64,000 bases of DNA, taken from Mangifera indica. Its lineage: Eukaryota; Streptophyta; Magnoliopsida; Sapindales; Anacardiaceae. The stretch spans positions 1,860,001-1,924,000 of the forward strand of contig NC_058152.1 in NCBI RefSeq assembly GCF_011075055.1. The letters are read 5' to 3'. Positions 23,729 through 37,937 of this stretch are shown in pieces (position 1 is the stretch's first letter; every line of letters begins with the position of its first letter). The notes below the pieces were generated by a model, which had not been told where the DNA came from, ran no database searches, and saw only the letters and a program-made list of their open reading frames with translations. Position numbers and translations under genes: made by a program.

Positions 23729-24372
23729 TAGGGATGATAACTTAGGCCCGATCCTCCCTGACTCTAACTAGGAGGGCATTCCCTGATAAAAACGGGAAAA
23801 ATGGGCAGGGATGGGGACAAACAAAATCCCCGTAATCGAGAGCGGGGATCATATGTCCCCGCCCCACCCCACCCCACCCTGTCCCCTCTTCACCCTCTAA
23901 ATCTAATAGATTAATATAATAATTTCTAAACTATTAATTTTTAGAAACTTTTACATTATGATTATTGCATATTGTTAGATTTTGTAAAAACTTTGTATTT
24001 GAACTAAAATAACAATTAATATTTTGCAGCTCTTGTAGCAAATGATATTTTGGAAAAATATGATTTATTTTATTTATTGAAATATAGAAAGGAATTAAAA
24101 TTTATATTTACGGGTATAGAGAGAGAATTTTTTCCCACGGGGATGAGGAGGGAATAGGGAGGGGATTTTTTCCCTTGGGGACGGGGCGGGGATGTGGAGA
24201 AGATTTTTCTCCGTGGGGACGAGGAGGGGATGGAGAGGGGATTTTTCTGCATGGTGAGGGGACGGGGATTTTTTGTTATTCCTGTAACGGGGACGGGGAT
24301 TGATATCCCCTACGGGGACAGGGACGGGAATTGATATCCCCTCCCCGCCCCTCCCTGCTGCCATCCCCAACT
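23729..24372. repeat. Dispersed repeat family G, large GGGGA-rich copy
   Basis: About 640 bp that are C-rich on the left (CCCCGCCCC, CCCCACCCC) and G-rich on the right (GGGGACGGGG, GGGGATTTTT), around an AT-rich middle. The ends are roughly inverted: the left starts GGGATGATAAC and the right, read in reverse, starts GGGATGGCAGC. That suggests a foldback element. The open frames at 24070-24370 only translate the repeat into Pro- and Ser-rich low-complexity sequence. Confidence 0.65.
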
Positions 24373-25430
24373 ATTGTTATAATTGCCCTATTTGAAACTA
24401 CTTTTTATCCCTCTTTTTCAAAGTTTTTACTCCATGAGACTACAATGACTTTAGATACAAAGACTTGCACTTTGATACTCCAAAATACCAAAACTGTCAA
24501 AAGCTCCCAGGATTTAAAGCTTTCTCGTCACTTTCACCACATAGAAATTCTATGTTGAGTGTTTGCAAGATCAATCATAGAGCTTTGAGGCTGCTTTCAT
24601 CCTATCTGATGTGGAAACTGATTTTGAGTTTAATGGTAATTGACAAACCATTACAAAATGTCGTAAGCACTTGTTTGTCTCAATTTGTTAAAATTCTCTA
24701 TGCCGATGTATATTCTTGAGCTAAATTAAGTGATGATATTTTGTATGTATCGTAACATGAACAAACATAATTTAATGAGATCTATAGGATCTCGCATAGT
24801 TTATAGAAACTTCAAATTAAATTAGTTTAACGTTTGAGGAATATCTGATATGTCATTCTCTGAATTTGTGAATTTCTTAAATTTTATCTACATTGCAAGG
24901 GGACGATATCGAATGAAGATATAGCAACCGCGTTGATGGTTACTTGAGAAGCAGAACTGGTAACAGCTAGCATTAGCGACAATGTTAATGATGTTCGAGA
25001 TTGGATCCATTGTTTAAAAATCCTTAAGATTGTTAGAAAACTCAAGCAACAAACAGGAGCTGCAGACATTGGAGCTGCAAGAAGGAGTTGCAGACAAGTG
25101 CAACAATAATTGAAACCTTGAGCTGGAGGTGTGGGCGATTCGACAAGCCCTGTGCGAACTCAAGCAGGACCTGGTACATAGAAATCAATGAGAAGTACTA
25201 GTTTAAGACATGATAGTGATCATTGTCCAAAAGGATTTTTATTCTATGAACAAGAATAATCCGTCCAAATTTGACAAAGCCTTCTAAAATGTTGTCAAGA
25301 AGAGGAACAACAAAATATATTAAGGATGTAAATCTAACAAACAAAAATGTATATGAACGTTCAACATTAAAGAAAATACTAACAGTTGGTTTAAAAATAT
25401 TGTACAATTATGTTAACATTACCATTGAAA
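24373..25430. other. Gene-free intergenic DNA
   Basis: No recognised exon. Frames at 24331-24719 and 24884-25069 have no family resemblance, and no splice context was found for them. Confidence 0.45.
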
Positions 25431-25790
25431 GTGAAATCAAATTCGAACTGAGCTCTTTCGAATTTGAGTTTGAATTCAATTCAAACGAGTTAAACTCAAA
25501 CAAGTTTGAGTTCGAACTCGAGATCTACCCTAAAACTTTAACATTTTTGAGCTTGAGCTCGAGTTAGAGCTTTTGAGTGTTTAGCTCGTCAAGCTCACGA
25601 GTTAAAAATTTTAATATAAAACAACATCGTTTTGACTAATATATATTAAAACGATACATTTTTAATAATAAACTAGTTAAAAATTTGAACTCAAACTTGA
25701 CCTTTTTGAAATGAGACAAACTTGAACTTATTTAAAGTAAGCTCAACGAGTTTAAGTTCAAACTTGAATTTAATTTTATATATATTGCAT
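25430..25790. repeat. Dispersed repeat family F, well-preserved copy
   Basis: Dense short words made of TCGAA, TTGAG and CTCGAG ('gagtttgaattcaa', 'gagttcgaactcgag', 'gagcttgagctcgag') flank the motif 'aacaacatcgttttgacta'. The translation is low-complexity (FEFEF-like) and not a gene. Similar blocks, several with the same AAACGAC-type motif, recur near 31.5 and 61.8 kb. Confidence 0.6.
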
Positions 25791-25799
25791 CGAATTTTC

Positions 25800-28020
25800 G
25801 ACTTGAGGCCCTATTTTGAGAAAGATTTTTTTTTTGTAAAAAATAAAATAAATTATTAAACCAGATTTGTTCTTCCGTCGTGCGTGAAAAAATCCACCGA
25901 TTTACTCATGAATTAACCTTTTTCGTGCGTTGGAGACAAACTCCTTTTATATGAAAAGAGCATCCGATCGCGTACTTATGAAAAAAGAAAAAAATCATCC
26001 AATTGCATACTTATATATAATAATAATTATTATTATTTTATATCAAAGAACTCCACCTAATTAGACTGTCTCACAGGAGTAAAATCGATCACATTAAGTA
26101 AAAAAAATCTTAGATTTAGTGATCGATCTCATAGCCTTAGTTTGTAAATATTTATATTATTTGTATTCTCATATTATTCACATATTAAAAAAGTTTAAAA
26201 GAATTTTTAAATCTAAAACATATTAAATACGTACTGTACACCCTTCCCATATTAAACATAAATTCTACATCGTATTTTATATTTGTCATATTTTTGAATT
26301 TTTTGATAAACTTAAAGTATAAAATTATCCCTTTTATTTTTAATTATTTACAAAAATACCACTGTCATTTAAAAAAACCAAACAACATTTTTTTCTTAAT
26401 TTTCAGTCGTAATTTTGTGTTTTTCTCTCTTGCGGCCTATACAAAACTTCACTTCAATTTGAAATTTGAAATTTGAAATCAAAATTAATTAATTTGTTTG
26501 TTTTTCCTGACAAACTAGTACATTGGGAATTTTGACTATGTATGTTATATTAGGTTTAATAGTTTATTAAATACTTTACATTTGAATTGTAATATTGATT
26601 TTCAATAAAAGATCCGTAAAAAATATTAAAATTATTATAATATTATCATATTTTTATAAATATATTATAGACGATGTATCGTATTAAACCTGCATATATA
26701 TGTTTCGTACTTTTCTCATATATAAATTTTAGGGGTTTTTTTACAACTGTATTTTTATTATTTGTTATATTATTACCATATAATTTATGTATTGTTTTTT
26801 TTATTTTCATATTTACTAACTAGACTCATAATTATTAAATTGAATAAATTAAAAGTTTGATATTAATATATCACTAATTAAAATTTGAACTCATATTTTC
26901 TTATAAATAAAATCTATTTTTTTTAGGTTTCTAAATTGATCCATTAACTAAATTGACCCTCTAACTAAATTGACCCTCTATCAACCGCCTGATTCTGATT
27001 TCTAGAAAAGAAATAAAAGAAAAAATACAAGATTTTGTGATCCTACAGCGTGAATCATGAATAAGACTTGGAAACATGTGCGGCATCGGCTAACTGTCTG
27101 CGTTCTAACTTGTTAGACTAGTGCACGTGGAAGCTGTCAGTTTTTGTTCCAAAACGTTTTTCTGGTTCTGTCAGACTGCTTTGAAAACCTTTCTCTTAGA
27201 ATTTTATCATTTTGAATACTTATTTGAAGGAAATGAAGTTCAACCTCTTTTTACCGAAACATATGATATTTCTTGTCAATAATTTTATTTATTTATTTAT
27301 TCATATATTTTCTTATGTAGATTATCATCGCATTGCTGTTAAATTAAAACAATTTGTTTTTATAATATTAAATTATAAATGATATGAAATATATCAAGTT
27401 TTATAATTTTACAAATTATAATTGTTCTTATTAGATCGAATTCTAGCCAAATACAATTTGAGTTTGAATATGTTTAGACTGGACAAAATTTTCAAAATAA
27501 AATTTCAGACTCAAGTTTGAGTTTGATATTTTCTTATAATCATAGCTCGAGTTTAAGTCATAACTATTTATTTGGGATTGATCAATCTAATCTAATAATT
27601 CAATTTCGACTAACTCGATTCAAATTTAATTTTAAAATTTAAATTAATACTTTTTTTATAAGTAAATGTGTAAATTATTTAAAAAAAAAAAAAAACAAAA
27701 GCATACTCAAAAGAGGATTGAAAAACAATCTAACCTTGACCAAATCCAAGGGAAGGCCGGTAAAAAACTACAACTGAACAAACCCAAACAAACTTGAGAA
27801 AACAAGAGAAAAGAAACACACAAATAGTCAACCAAACGAAAACCCAGTATGAAAGCAAGACAGCAGGCCAGACGAACCCACCAAAAACACAAGAATTGTC
27901 AACCAATCAAAAACCCAGCAACAGGACAGAACCACAAGCAGCCACGATGAGAAGGCAGAACCTCTGGAAACAAGCAGCCTGAGTAACGGCAGGAATTTAA
28001 TAGGCAGATGATTCTTTTAT
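25800..28020. other. Gene-free AT-rich intergenic DNA
   Basis: No exon is recognised. Bases 27430-27620 look like a diverged family-F repeat ('gagtttgaatatg', 'aagtttgagtttga'). Bases 26930-26985 hold a short tandem pair of 'aactaaattgaccctct'. The frames at 27707-27982 have no family resemblance. Confidence 0.45.
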
Positions 28021-28029
28021 AAATATGAT

Positions 28030-28125
28030 ATTTAAAAAAATTAATATTATAAACATCTATTTTTTTCTAATTATTTAATATTTTATTTTTAATTTAAAAT
28101 TATTTAATTATTTATTAATAAATAT
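28030..28125. repeat. Family X repeat, weak copy
   Basis: Contains the family core in reverse ('attttatttttaatttaaaa') with AT-rich arms. It is more decayed than the copies at 51.7 and 63.0 kb. Confidence 0.3.
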
Positions 28126-28419
28126 CCGATTAAATATACATGAGTGAATCCAAGTAATTTTTAATTGAAAATTCGATCCCAATTAATTAAATTAATAAAC
28201 TTATGCAGACACAATAATTAAATTCATAAGTAAAATATAAAAAGGATTTAAATCTAAATTTTTTATTTAAAAATTTTAATATTTTATTAACCTCTAAAAT
28301 CCATCCACGTAGCTCTGTCGAAAGAAAAGAGCAATGTCAAATATATCGGTGCTTTGTCTACCTAACTTTGTCTCTTGATGGAGAAAGTATTAAATTGACT
28401 TTCATAATGTGAAACATGC

Positions 28420-28505
28420 TTTTCTTATTTTTCTTATTTTTTTTTAAATAAGAAAAATAACGGTATCGGCAAAAAGGCATCCAAATTTTTCTTATTTTTT
28501 TAAAT
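28420..28505. repeat. Short inverted repeat, possible hairpin
   Basis: 'cttatttttcttatttt' is followed by 'aaataagaaaaat' within about 15 bases, and a second 'ttttcttatttttttaaa' follows near 28490. It could fold into an AT-only hairpin. It lies about 400 bp upstream of the GGPPS start. Confidence 0.4.
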
Positions 28506-28877
28506 TGACAGTGATATATAGCACTATAATAAAAGGTAATTTTAGTGGAATAAATGGCTTTCTTGTATTGGTTGTAAGGCCAAAATTCAATCTTCGTCCT
28601 CCATTTGTTGTTCTCGCTGCGGCATTGGCCGGTAATCTCTATCTCTACGCACTCAGGTCTCTTCTTTCGCTTCTGCTTCAACAAAAACATTAAAAAAATT
28701 TCTAATGTTCTTCGAAAATGCATTGAGTTAACAATTCCTTCCTACCATATTTAAGCAACTTGTCTGAATTTAGGAAATCTGTTGATGAATCTGGATTCAA
28801 GATAGAGGGCCTTCCACCTTACCCAGATTCCCTTAATCTTCATTACTGTATAGGTTTCAATTTCATTTATTATCAAC

Positions 28878-29986
<1,109 letters not shown>

Positions 29987-30889
29987 TTTATGTGTTTAGA
30001 TCAATCTGGTGTTTCATGAAAACAAAAAATTTAAGCTTACCGCATCTTTACAGAATTGCAGGTGAGCTTTTAATGTCAAATCTACTTTCTTCTGCAGTAA
30101 TAAGCAAATTAGTCACTTACACACTTCTAACTTCATGCAATCTTTGGCTCTGTGAGATTCCTGATTAAATGTCCTTTAAAATTTGGTGTTGATTGTTAAA
30201 CCGCTTTAGACATTTTTGTTTTTGGTTTGCAAATGCTACTATTAGAATTTATGATCGACTTGTCTTCTCACTGCTTCTCAAGAGTTGTTGCTCTTGGGAC
30301 TTCTATCAGTATCTATCATACTTTGTTAGTTCTGTGTTTGCTGCCAAAAATGCTTGATGATTTTATCATATTGTTCTTCTTCTGCAATGATGCTGTTTCA
30401 AAGAGTGCATTGGTAGTCAGTGCACTTCCAAATTTTTGTTACTTGGGTTCTGTTTTCGTGTAAATCGGTGTAATAATATCGCTGCTTATTGGAATAATAG
30501 CCTACAATTTATCAAGTGTCTACAGGATTACAGATATATATGGACTGTGCTTGTTCAAATTGATCTGGATTATACAATTTTTTCATGGATACATGTTTTT
30601 GCCTGTGGAGAAAGCATTACTGGGAACCTGCCCTAGGACAATTGCCTGTTGTTTGTTCTCTTTGATTGTTTGGTTGGGATAAAATGAAATTGGCTGATAA
30701 AATTTAATAAAGAAAAATCAATTCTTCTGGTGTTTCAAAAGCATCAAGTATATGTAGTATGGTGAATGCTGTTTTGGTAATGCAGATTTTTGAATATTTT
30801 CTTTCATTGTTGAAGTTTGATCAAGTTTTTATGAAACATTATCTTTGCTGTCTATCATCATGGACTGGTTTTCTAAAACTAGGCTTGTA
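29987..30889. other. Downstream of GGPPS, no gene seen
   Basis: The first few hundred bases are probably 3' untranslated sequence of the GGPPS gene. Frames at 29983-30168, 30227-30463 and 30436-30636 show no family resemblance. Confidence 0.45.
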
Positions 30890-30990
30890 TGTAGCCTTGA
30901 CCAAATCATTGGGTTGTTTGGAGAAAGCTGCTGGGAAGGATTTAGTTGCTGATGAGATTACAGGCCTACAAATCACTGGTTTTGAAAACC
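30890..30990 (+). pseudogene. GGPPS fragment (relic)
   Basis: The translation '[20 protein letters not shown]' resembles the segment just after the second Asp-rich motif of GGPPS, which in the gene 1.1 kb upstream reads '[20 protein letters not shown]'. The similarity is also visible in DNA. No other GGPPS segment is found around it, and the frame ends soon after. It is best explained as the remnant of a tandem duplicate. Homology over about 22 residues is suggestive rather than certain. Confidence 0.6.
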
Positions 30991-30999
30991 ATTTAATCA

Positions 31000-32330
31000 T
31001 ATGATAAAAAACCACTTGTATATCTATTTACGTATTCAAAAGTGTATACACATAGATTTATTGTATGAGAAATGAGTAAATGCCAAGAGAATGTGAACAA
31101 GGGTTTGATCTGGGATTCTAGGGAGGCAGCTGTATTAATTTCTCTGGCAAATTAGAGTTCATAAGGCTAAACAATTCTGTTGTTTTCTGGTTGCTCTGTT
31201 GTGTTGTGGCTAACAAATTTCCATGTGCAATCCAACTGTATTACCCAAAAATTTGTAGGGCTAAAATCCACTTTCCAAAAATCATTTCCCACAATCAAGA
31301 AAAAGGACAAGGCACATGTATCTAGATATATAAGAGAGGAAATCAAAATAAAGCCCATCTATGTGGTCTTTGGATCAAGGAAATGAAAAGGGCCCAAGTA
31401 TGTGGCAATGGAAGTGAGAAAGAAAATGAAAAGGCAGGCATGTAAGAACAAAAAGGGCTTATCTAGATAGTTAGTTTAAGCAATTTTGTTAGTTTACATC
31501 ACGAGAGTCTAAAACGAGTTTAGTTTAAACGAATTTAAGTTTAAAAGTTTTATATTATCAAAACTCAAACTCGAGTTTAAAAGTATTTAACTCGTAAAAC
31601 TTATAAATATAAAAATATTTAATTTAAATTAGTTAAAACGACATCATTTTGACATTTATACATTAAAATAATGTCTTAAATAAGAAAAAAGACAAACGTA
31701 ATATACGATATATTTTTTAATTTTTAATAATTAATTTATTAAACATATAATTAAAAAAAGTAATATTCCATGTTTTTAAAACCGAACCAATGGTCAAATT
31801 AGTTATCTTACTGGTTCATAGTTTGATCGGTTTAATTAGACAATAAATTGATTTAACTTATTGTCAAATTATTATGTAATTCTAAAATAGTATCATACAT
31901 TTACTACATTTTTTAAACTTATAATATATTAATTAAACAATTCATACTCTATTACATAAATAAATAAAAAATAATTACAAATTTTATTATTAATTAAAAT
32001 TTTTAAGTTTTAATAAGTTAAAAATTACGTAGTATTATATAAATCTAATTTTTTTTTATTTTAAATAGTTTTTTCAATGTAACAAGTTATTGAATTTGAT
32101 TAAATTTTAAATAAATTAATATTTATTTTGATTGGATTGAATTATAAAATTAGGTTAAATTGTAAATTAATTTACGACTCTAAGTAAAATTATAAAAAGG
32201 AGGAAAAGAAAAGGATGATTTATTTTACTTTGTTGATATTAATTATTGGATTAAATATTAATGACTTTATTTATTTATGTTGATTAACTTTAATCCATTA
32301 GTCAGTAAGTGAAACGTCTTCGTATTTGCC
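31000..32330. other. Gene-free region with family-F repeat
   Basis: No exon is seen. A family-F repeat lies near 31495-31720. The rest is AT-rich up to the leader of the UPF0496 gene. Confidence 0.45.
31495..31720. repeat. Dispersed repeat family F, copy
   Basis: 'aaacgagtttagtttaaacg', 'aaactcaaactcgagttta' and 'aaaacgacatcattttgaca' follow the same order of words as the copy at 25430-25790. Confidence 0.5.
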
Positions 32331-32339
32331 AACGCAGCT

Positions 32340-32501
32340 TCCTCCGTCAATGGCCTACCTTTAAGCTTTTGACTTTCTTCTTTGTTTCAGTCTTCACGCG
32401 TCATTGAAACTTCCAAGAAACAACACTGTTCTACATTTACTCGGAATTTGCTCTCACTTCTTGCAAGTCATCTCAGCAACCGCCGTTTATGTAATGCATG
32501 G
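32340..32501 (+). other. Probable 5' untranslated exon of the UPF0496 gene
   Basis: A donor (GCATG then GTAACCC, about 32501) pairs with an acceptor (CTCTGTAG at 33004), 14 bases before the start codon at 33019. The exon start is an estimate. Small frames in this exon are unlikely to be coding. Confidence 0.45.
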
Positions 32502-33018
32502 TAACCCTAATTTTCTATTTATATTCTGTCATTTTCTTCAGAAATATTTTGTCGCATTTCAATTTTATCGGAAGGAAGGTCGGTTGTCGGGTTTAGCGCA
32601 GATTTGAACTTGTTTACTTTTCGTGGAGGATTCATGTGAGAGTAAAGTTTTCTTATCTCAGTCATTTCGGCTGAAATTCAGGTACTTCTAAGTTTAACAA
32701 ATTTTCTCTAGATAAAATCTTACATATTCATTTTGGGTTTATCATTTGGATCTGAGTTTGACTCAATTTTGTACATAAGTGGGGTTCTGCTTAGTTTTGA
32801 CATTCTGTACTCCTTTTTTTTTTCCTCATATATATCTTTGTCATCTGAGTTAAACTGAAGGATTTCGTTTTGGTTCTCAAATCTTGGTTTTCTGGGATTT
32901 TTAAGTAAAATTTTCAGTACCTCAAGCTTAGATACCGATTATATTTCATGGTAAAGCTGTAATTACAGGTTTCTGAAATACAATTCTGGGTTTTTCCTCT
33001 GTAGTCAATTGGATCACC

Positions 33019-34163
33019 ATGTTGGGAGGACAATCTAGCAAGAAGAAAGGTAGTGATGCAATGTCACGACCCCTCCAAGCGATCATTGATTCCCAATTCT
33101 CAGCTGATCTTAGCTCGTATGAGGCTGCTTGTATACTTGATCCGGACTTGCAATCCTTTGATAATATCATTCATGAACGAACTAGCCGTGTTATGAGCAC
33201 TCTTTCTACCGATGTCGAGGCCCGTGCCTTGTCTTTGGACTCACTCAAAGAGGTCATAGGATCTCTTCTTGACATGAACCAAGATGTGGCTAAAGTAATT
33301 GTAGAATGCAAGAAAGATATATTGAATAATCATGAATTGTTTGATTTGGTTGAAGAGTACTTTGAGAGTAGCATCCAGATCTTAGATTTCTGCACTGTTT
33401 TTGAGAATTGCCTTAAGCGTGCTCAAAATAGCCAGTTAATTATTAAGCTTGCTGTTAAGCAGTTTGAGGAAGAAATGGGATTACATGATGGGGTTGAGGA
33501 GAAAAGGTATGTCAAGACATTGGGGGAATTAAAGAAGTTTAAGGAAGCTGGGGATCCATTCACAGAGGAGTTTTTTACATTATTTCAGTTGGTGTATAAG
33601 CAGCAGATGTCTATGTTACAGAAATTGCAGAGAAGAAGAAGAAAGCTTGATAAGAAACTGAAATCCATGAAAACATGGAGGATGGTGTCGAATGTCTTGT
33701 TTGTTTCTGTATTCGTGTCTGTATTAATTTTCTCAGTGGTGGCAGCTGCCATTGCCGTTCCTCCTTTTGTTACAGCTTTGGCTGGCGCATTGGCTGTTCC
33801 AATTGGTTCAGTGGGGAAATGGTGTGACTCTCTCTGGAAAGCTATGAGAATGCTGTGAAAGGGCAGAAGGAATTAATTAGTTCAATGTGGATTAACACTT
33901 TCATTAAAATCAAGGACATGGAAAGTATACAAATACTTGTGAACAAACTGGAAATTGAGATGGAGTCATTATTGAACAATGCTGATTTTGCTCTCAGGGA
34001 AGAAGATGTTATAAAGCTTGCCATTGACGAGATCAAGAAGAAATTGGAAGTTTTCATGGAAACTATTGAGGTTTTATGTGAACATGCTAATAAGTGTAGC
34101 CGTGATATAAGAAGGGCTAGGACAGTGATTTTACAGAAGATAATCAAATATCCCAGTAATTGA
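33019..34163 (+). pseudogene. UPF0496 (At4g34320-like) membrane protein, one-base frameshift
   Basis: Resembles the plant UPF0496/DUF677 family, whose biochemical role is not established. The first frame (33019-33858) has the conserved N-terminal region 'SSYEAACILDPDLQSFD', a long helical middle with 'SLDSLKEV' and 'CKKDI', a basic 'RRRRKLDKKLKS', then two hydrophobic segments (about residues 222-245 and 250-268) and 'GKWCDSLWK'. There the frame breaks. The next frame (from 33855) continues in register with the family: 'GQKELISSMW', 'IEIEME'-like helix, then 'CSRDIRRARTVILQKIIKYP'. One base is missing at the AAA run 33838-33840, where relatives have one more residue before YENA. Apart from this the protein is complete at about 381 residues, so an assembly error is plausible. 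A leader intron (32502-33004) is likely. Confidence 0.85.
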
Positions 34164-37100
34164 AGAACCCATTTGGTAATAGTACTGATGACTTCCCCAT
34201 GATTCTTATGCTATTATGTGATGTGCTAGGTAAAACTTCTAAGTCTACACCGTGTATCAATTGGATTTGGCTTGATCATTTATAAAACTATTGTGTTGAT
34301 AAACAGGCATATCCATACTGTTTCCTGGTTTCAACTTCTAGTTTATAATATTTATTCACTGTTTGCCTTCAATGATGTGATTACTGATGTGCTAAATTAT
34401 TGTCATGTGCTCTAGCAATAGATTTATTCTATTTCAAGGGCATGATTGGACAATCATCAAGTTGATATTAGATTTTGGTCTTCATTCTCGTGCAATGACT
34501 GGTTTTTGGACTGAGAATTTGTCATGTTGGTAGGGGTAATCGAACACAGTTGCACCTTTGGATCAACCAAGAGATGCAATTGTTGAACTGAGGGCGTGTT
34601 ACCTCCAAGTACAGAAAATATAAAGTCAAGTCTTAAATCTAAATTGATCTCAAAAACTTGAAACTCGAAACTGAATTGATCAAAAGCACTTAAGTTCAGA
34701 ATGCTTTGCCAAACAAAGGCAACCCCAGGGAGCTCTCCGATAGCAACACCAGAAAGTTCATTCCAATAATTCCCAGAAAAACATTTCTGGAATCATGCGC
34801 AGTCATGCGAATAAAGCAAGATAATGAACTAGGAAACAAGTGAAATTGATGGGAATTCAAGAAATTCTAACATAACATTGCAGTTTTAAATTTGGTTTTG
34901 TAAAGACTAATGTCAGAAAAGGAAAATTACGAATTCAATGCTGCAACAGAAGAACATTCAATGTGTCAAACACCTAAGATCTCTGTTTTCTAAATAACAA
35001 ATTCCAGGCTTCAGTACCCTAGTAATTCTGTAATGACCTTTCCAATTCGGCCTATCCACAACTAGCATATGACAGGCCCAATTGGAAAGCTATTTTTCCA
35101 CTCCTCTGTCATTACCGTAGTATATGAAAGGAAATTGTCTTGGACTCCATTACCCTGTATTTCTGGCAGCCTTTCAAGCTTTTAAAGTTACCGGTGAAAG
35201 TGATGTCCTCCTTGGGTGCATGAAGATGAATTTTTCCTTTTAGTTTATAAAATTTGTTGTTTTATAAGGTCAGCATCTTCATCATACACACTAATACTCC
35301 ATGTTTAATGGGCAAGCAGAAGGCAATCGATAAGCAACTTAAATTACACTTCAGACTCATATTCGATTATATCCAAAATGCTCATATTCTTTTTTATATC
35401 ATATTTTCTTGTCTACCTTGTGAGTTGTGAGACATGGTAGCCTATCTACAATGAAGCTCCCTTTGTCCTGCCGTGTGGACCAAAAATCCTCTCCATTAAG
35501 ACATGACAAATCAAACAGACCTAACAAATTAAGTCTTTCTTATTATAATTTATAAAAAATATATATATCACCAAATTGCTTACAGGGTTTGTGATATGGC
35601 TGCCATTACGCCTAACATCAGTTGCAAAATGAAGTTTAATTAATATTATCATTCAAGATGAGCTCCAAATGGATTACCATTTGATGCCATGCGTTCATAC
35701 GATTTCAACAGATGGATTTCTTTTTGGATATGGAGAATTTGTGAGGGACAAGCAATAGTCCACCATACATCATGTTGAGGCAATAATGCCCCAGAATATA
35801 TGCTATTCAACCAAACGGATAAAAAGACCTTCAAACAAAGAGATACATGAGTGATGAACTACGAGAAGCTGCCTGTGGCTGAGGTTACTCCATTGTAGGA
35901 TTGGCATATCAACTTTTTCATTTATTACATTGTAAATTAATAGCTTATTAATGGAATAAAAATACCAATAAAACTATAAACGTTCAGTTTTAACTACCTA
36001 ATTAAATTTTTTTTATCATGTAATTAAATGATTTTATGTTAAATATTAAATAACATTAGTCACGTTATGATACATAATTTGGATAATCAATCAGATACTC
36101 AAAATTGGATGTACAAAAGATTACTCTTAAATATTTTCATGATATGGGTTGAATATTGATCTCACTGTTTTAATTTCATCTCAACTAAGGTTTTACATAG
36201 ATGACGTCCTTTTAACCTATATAATAAAAGAAATAACAAAAAATTTTATTTGAGTCGGACTGCCTAAAATCACTCCTTTGAAATTGAACTAACAATAATA
36301 AATAGATTCAATGTTCGACCTTACAACTATTATATTTAATGTATTAAGTGTTTATTTTTAAAATATCACTAAAAAATATTTAAACTTTTCCTATTGTGTT
36401 TGAACTTTTTCCTTCACCATTGACTCTACCTTGGACATTACATGTAATATTATTCTAATGGAATAACAGAACAATAAGGTGTCCTCAGAGCAGTCAAATC
36501 CGAGCATTATTTGATCATTTTGTCTTAGTTTTTATCTTATAAATCCTTCTAATTCAACTCAGATTTTGGGTTTCTGATTCAGTGACTTGTTTTTTTTTTT
36601 TTTTTTTTTTTATCTTTGATAATTAAATCAGAATAAATTCCAGTATAAACAATCATTCAATGTCAGCAAACATTTCTATATCTATAAAATCAATTGTAAG
36701 TATTTTTGATATATAAATATATACATAAATGTGATTAAATAATTTTAAATTAATAATAAAATCACACTCAATCATATAATACAATATTTATATATATGTA
36801 TTTATATATTTAAAATAAATATACAGAATATTTCATTTTCTAATAAAAAATCAAAGTCAGTTTTCTATACCAGTATAGTGGGAGAGAGAATGGCAATCCT
36901 GCAAGCATTTGCCATGAAAGCCACTCCTGTTTTCGAGCATCCCAATCTCTTCAAACAACAAATCTCTACGATTCTCATTGAGTTGTTTTTTCATCCACTT
37001 TGTACCTCATATTATTGAGTGATCCCCACTCAATTATTATTCCACCATTCTATTTAAGTAGCCGTAGTTCATGGCGGTAAGTAAACTGCATGCAAGATGC

Positions 37101-37460
37101 GTACTGCCAAATGCTTATAATTTCATCACTCTCAGCTGTGCTGAAAGCCTGAGTATCCTTTTATTCACATGAGGCCCCGAGACAACCCATTTTATTCACA
37201 GACGGTGGCATGACTCTTAGTTAATTAATCCTTCTAGTATCTACTCAAAGAATATTCCAGAGATAATCGTATATTTCAAATTAGGTCTTGTTAGTTGTTG
37301 CTCCTTTAATATTTACAACGAACATTTCAAAAAAGTAACCCAACAAACCTAGCTTTTTCAGATATGTACAATATGTGGCGACACGTTTGCGTGAACCCAA
37401 GACCAATTCCTTGTAAGTGTAAGCAACCCCGTGTTTTTTACTATTAAGCTTCAATTAACC
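34164..37460. other. Gene-free intergenic DNA
   Basis: The first 200-300 bases are probably 3' untranslated sequence. No exon is recognised beyond that. The stretch includes a 22-base poly-T run (36590-36611) and a family-X repeat (36700-36840). Confidence 0.45.
36700..36840. repeat. Family X repeat, copy
   Basis: The core 'ttttaaattaataataaaat' lies between arms 'tatataaatatatacataaa' and 'tatatatgtatttatatatt', which are close to reverse complements. It is preceded about 90 bp upstream by a 22-base T run. Confidence 0.5.
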
Positions 37461-37477
37461 GTCGTCCCGTCCCGGGA

Positions 37478-37559
37478 CACGTGTTCCATGCTTTAATTAA
37501 TTTTCACATGATCTGACGGTTGTGGCAGCGCAGCTCTTTCACCCTTAGCCAACCACGTG
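37478..37559. promoter_or_regulatory. Two G-boxes upstream of the calcium uniporter gene
   Basis: CACGTG occurs at 37478-37483 (in GGGACACGTGTTCC) and at 37554-37559 (in CCACGTGTAC), about 460 and 380 bases before the MCU start codon. Such sites are bound by bHLH and bZIP factors in plants and often confer ABA or light response. The role here is inferred. Confidence 0.45.
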
Positions 37560-37813
37560 TACGCTGATCAGATTCACTCCATTATATCTCCAGTTCCATG
37601 GGAATATTTCTACCTGAGATTTTAGAGGACATAAAATAGTTGCAGCGAATATTCGCGAAGTTTAGGCAGTGATAATTTCTCATCCATTGAAGTTGTCTTG
37701 TCTCGGTTCATTTTCTCAACTCTTAGTTTCTCTCGTCTCGTCATTATCTCAAAAAATTCGCGTGATTTTGTTTTTTGGTTTTTTCAAATCCACTGCCTTT
37801 CTTATGGGACGGC

Positions 37814-37820
37814 TATATAA
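37814..37820 (+). promoter_or_regulatory. TATA box of the calcium uniporter gene
   Basis: TATATAA in the context GGCTATATAAACCC, 118-124 bases upstream of the ATG at 37938. The spacing allows a leader of about 90 bases. Confidence 0.65.
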
Positions 37821-37937
37821 ACCCTCCGGATGACGCTGAATGCATCATCGGAAAACAGACCGAGTGCTTAAAACGAAAGCTCTTTCTTTTCCCTCAATTT
37901 GTTGTTTATTTTTGTATTTTTCTTGTTACGTCTATCA

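Noticed and set aside
24070..24370. Pro/Ser-rich frames on the minus strand
   Set aside because: They are translations of the GGGGA-rich repeat.
25271..25567. Glu/Phe-rich 98-codon frame
   Set aside because: The C-terminal half is the translation of the family-F repeat, and the rest has no similarity.
37899..37937. Longer MCU frame from 37899
   Set aside because: It begins with TTG and encodes a hydrophobic stretch unlike a mitochondrial presequence. The ATG at 37938 starts a good one.
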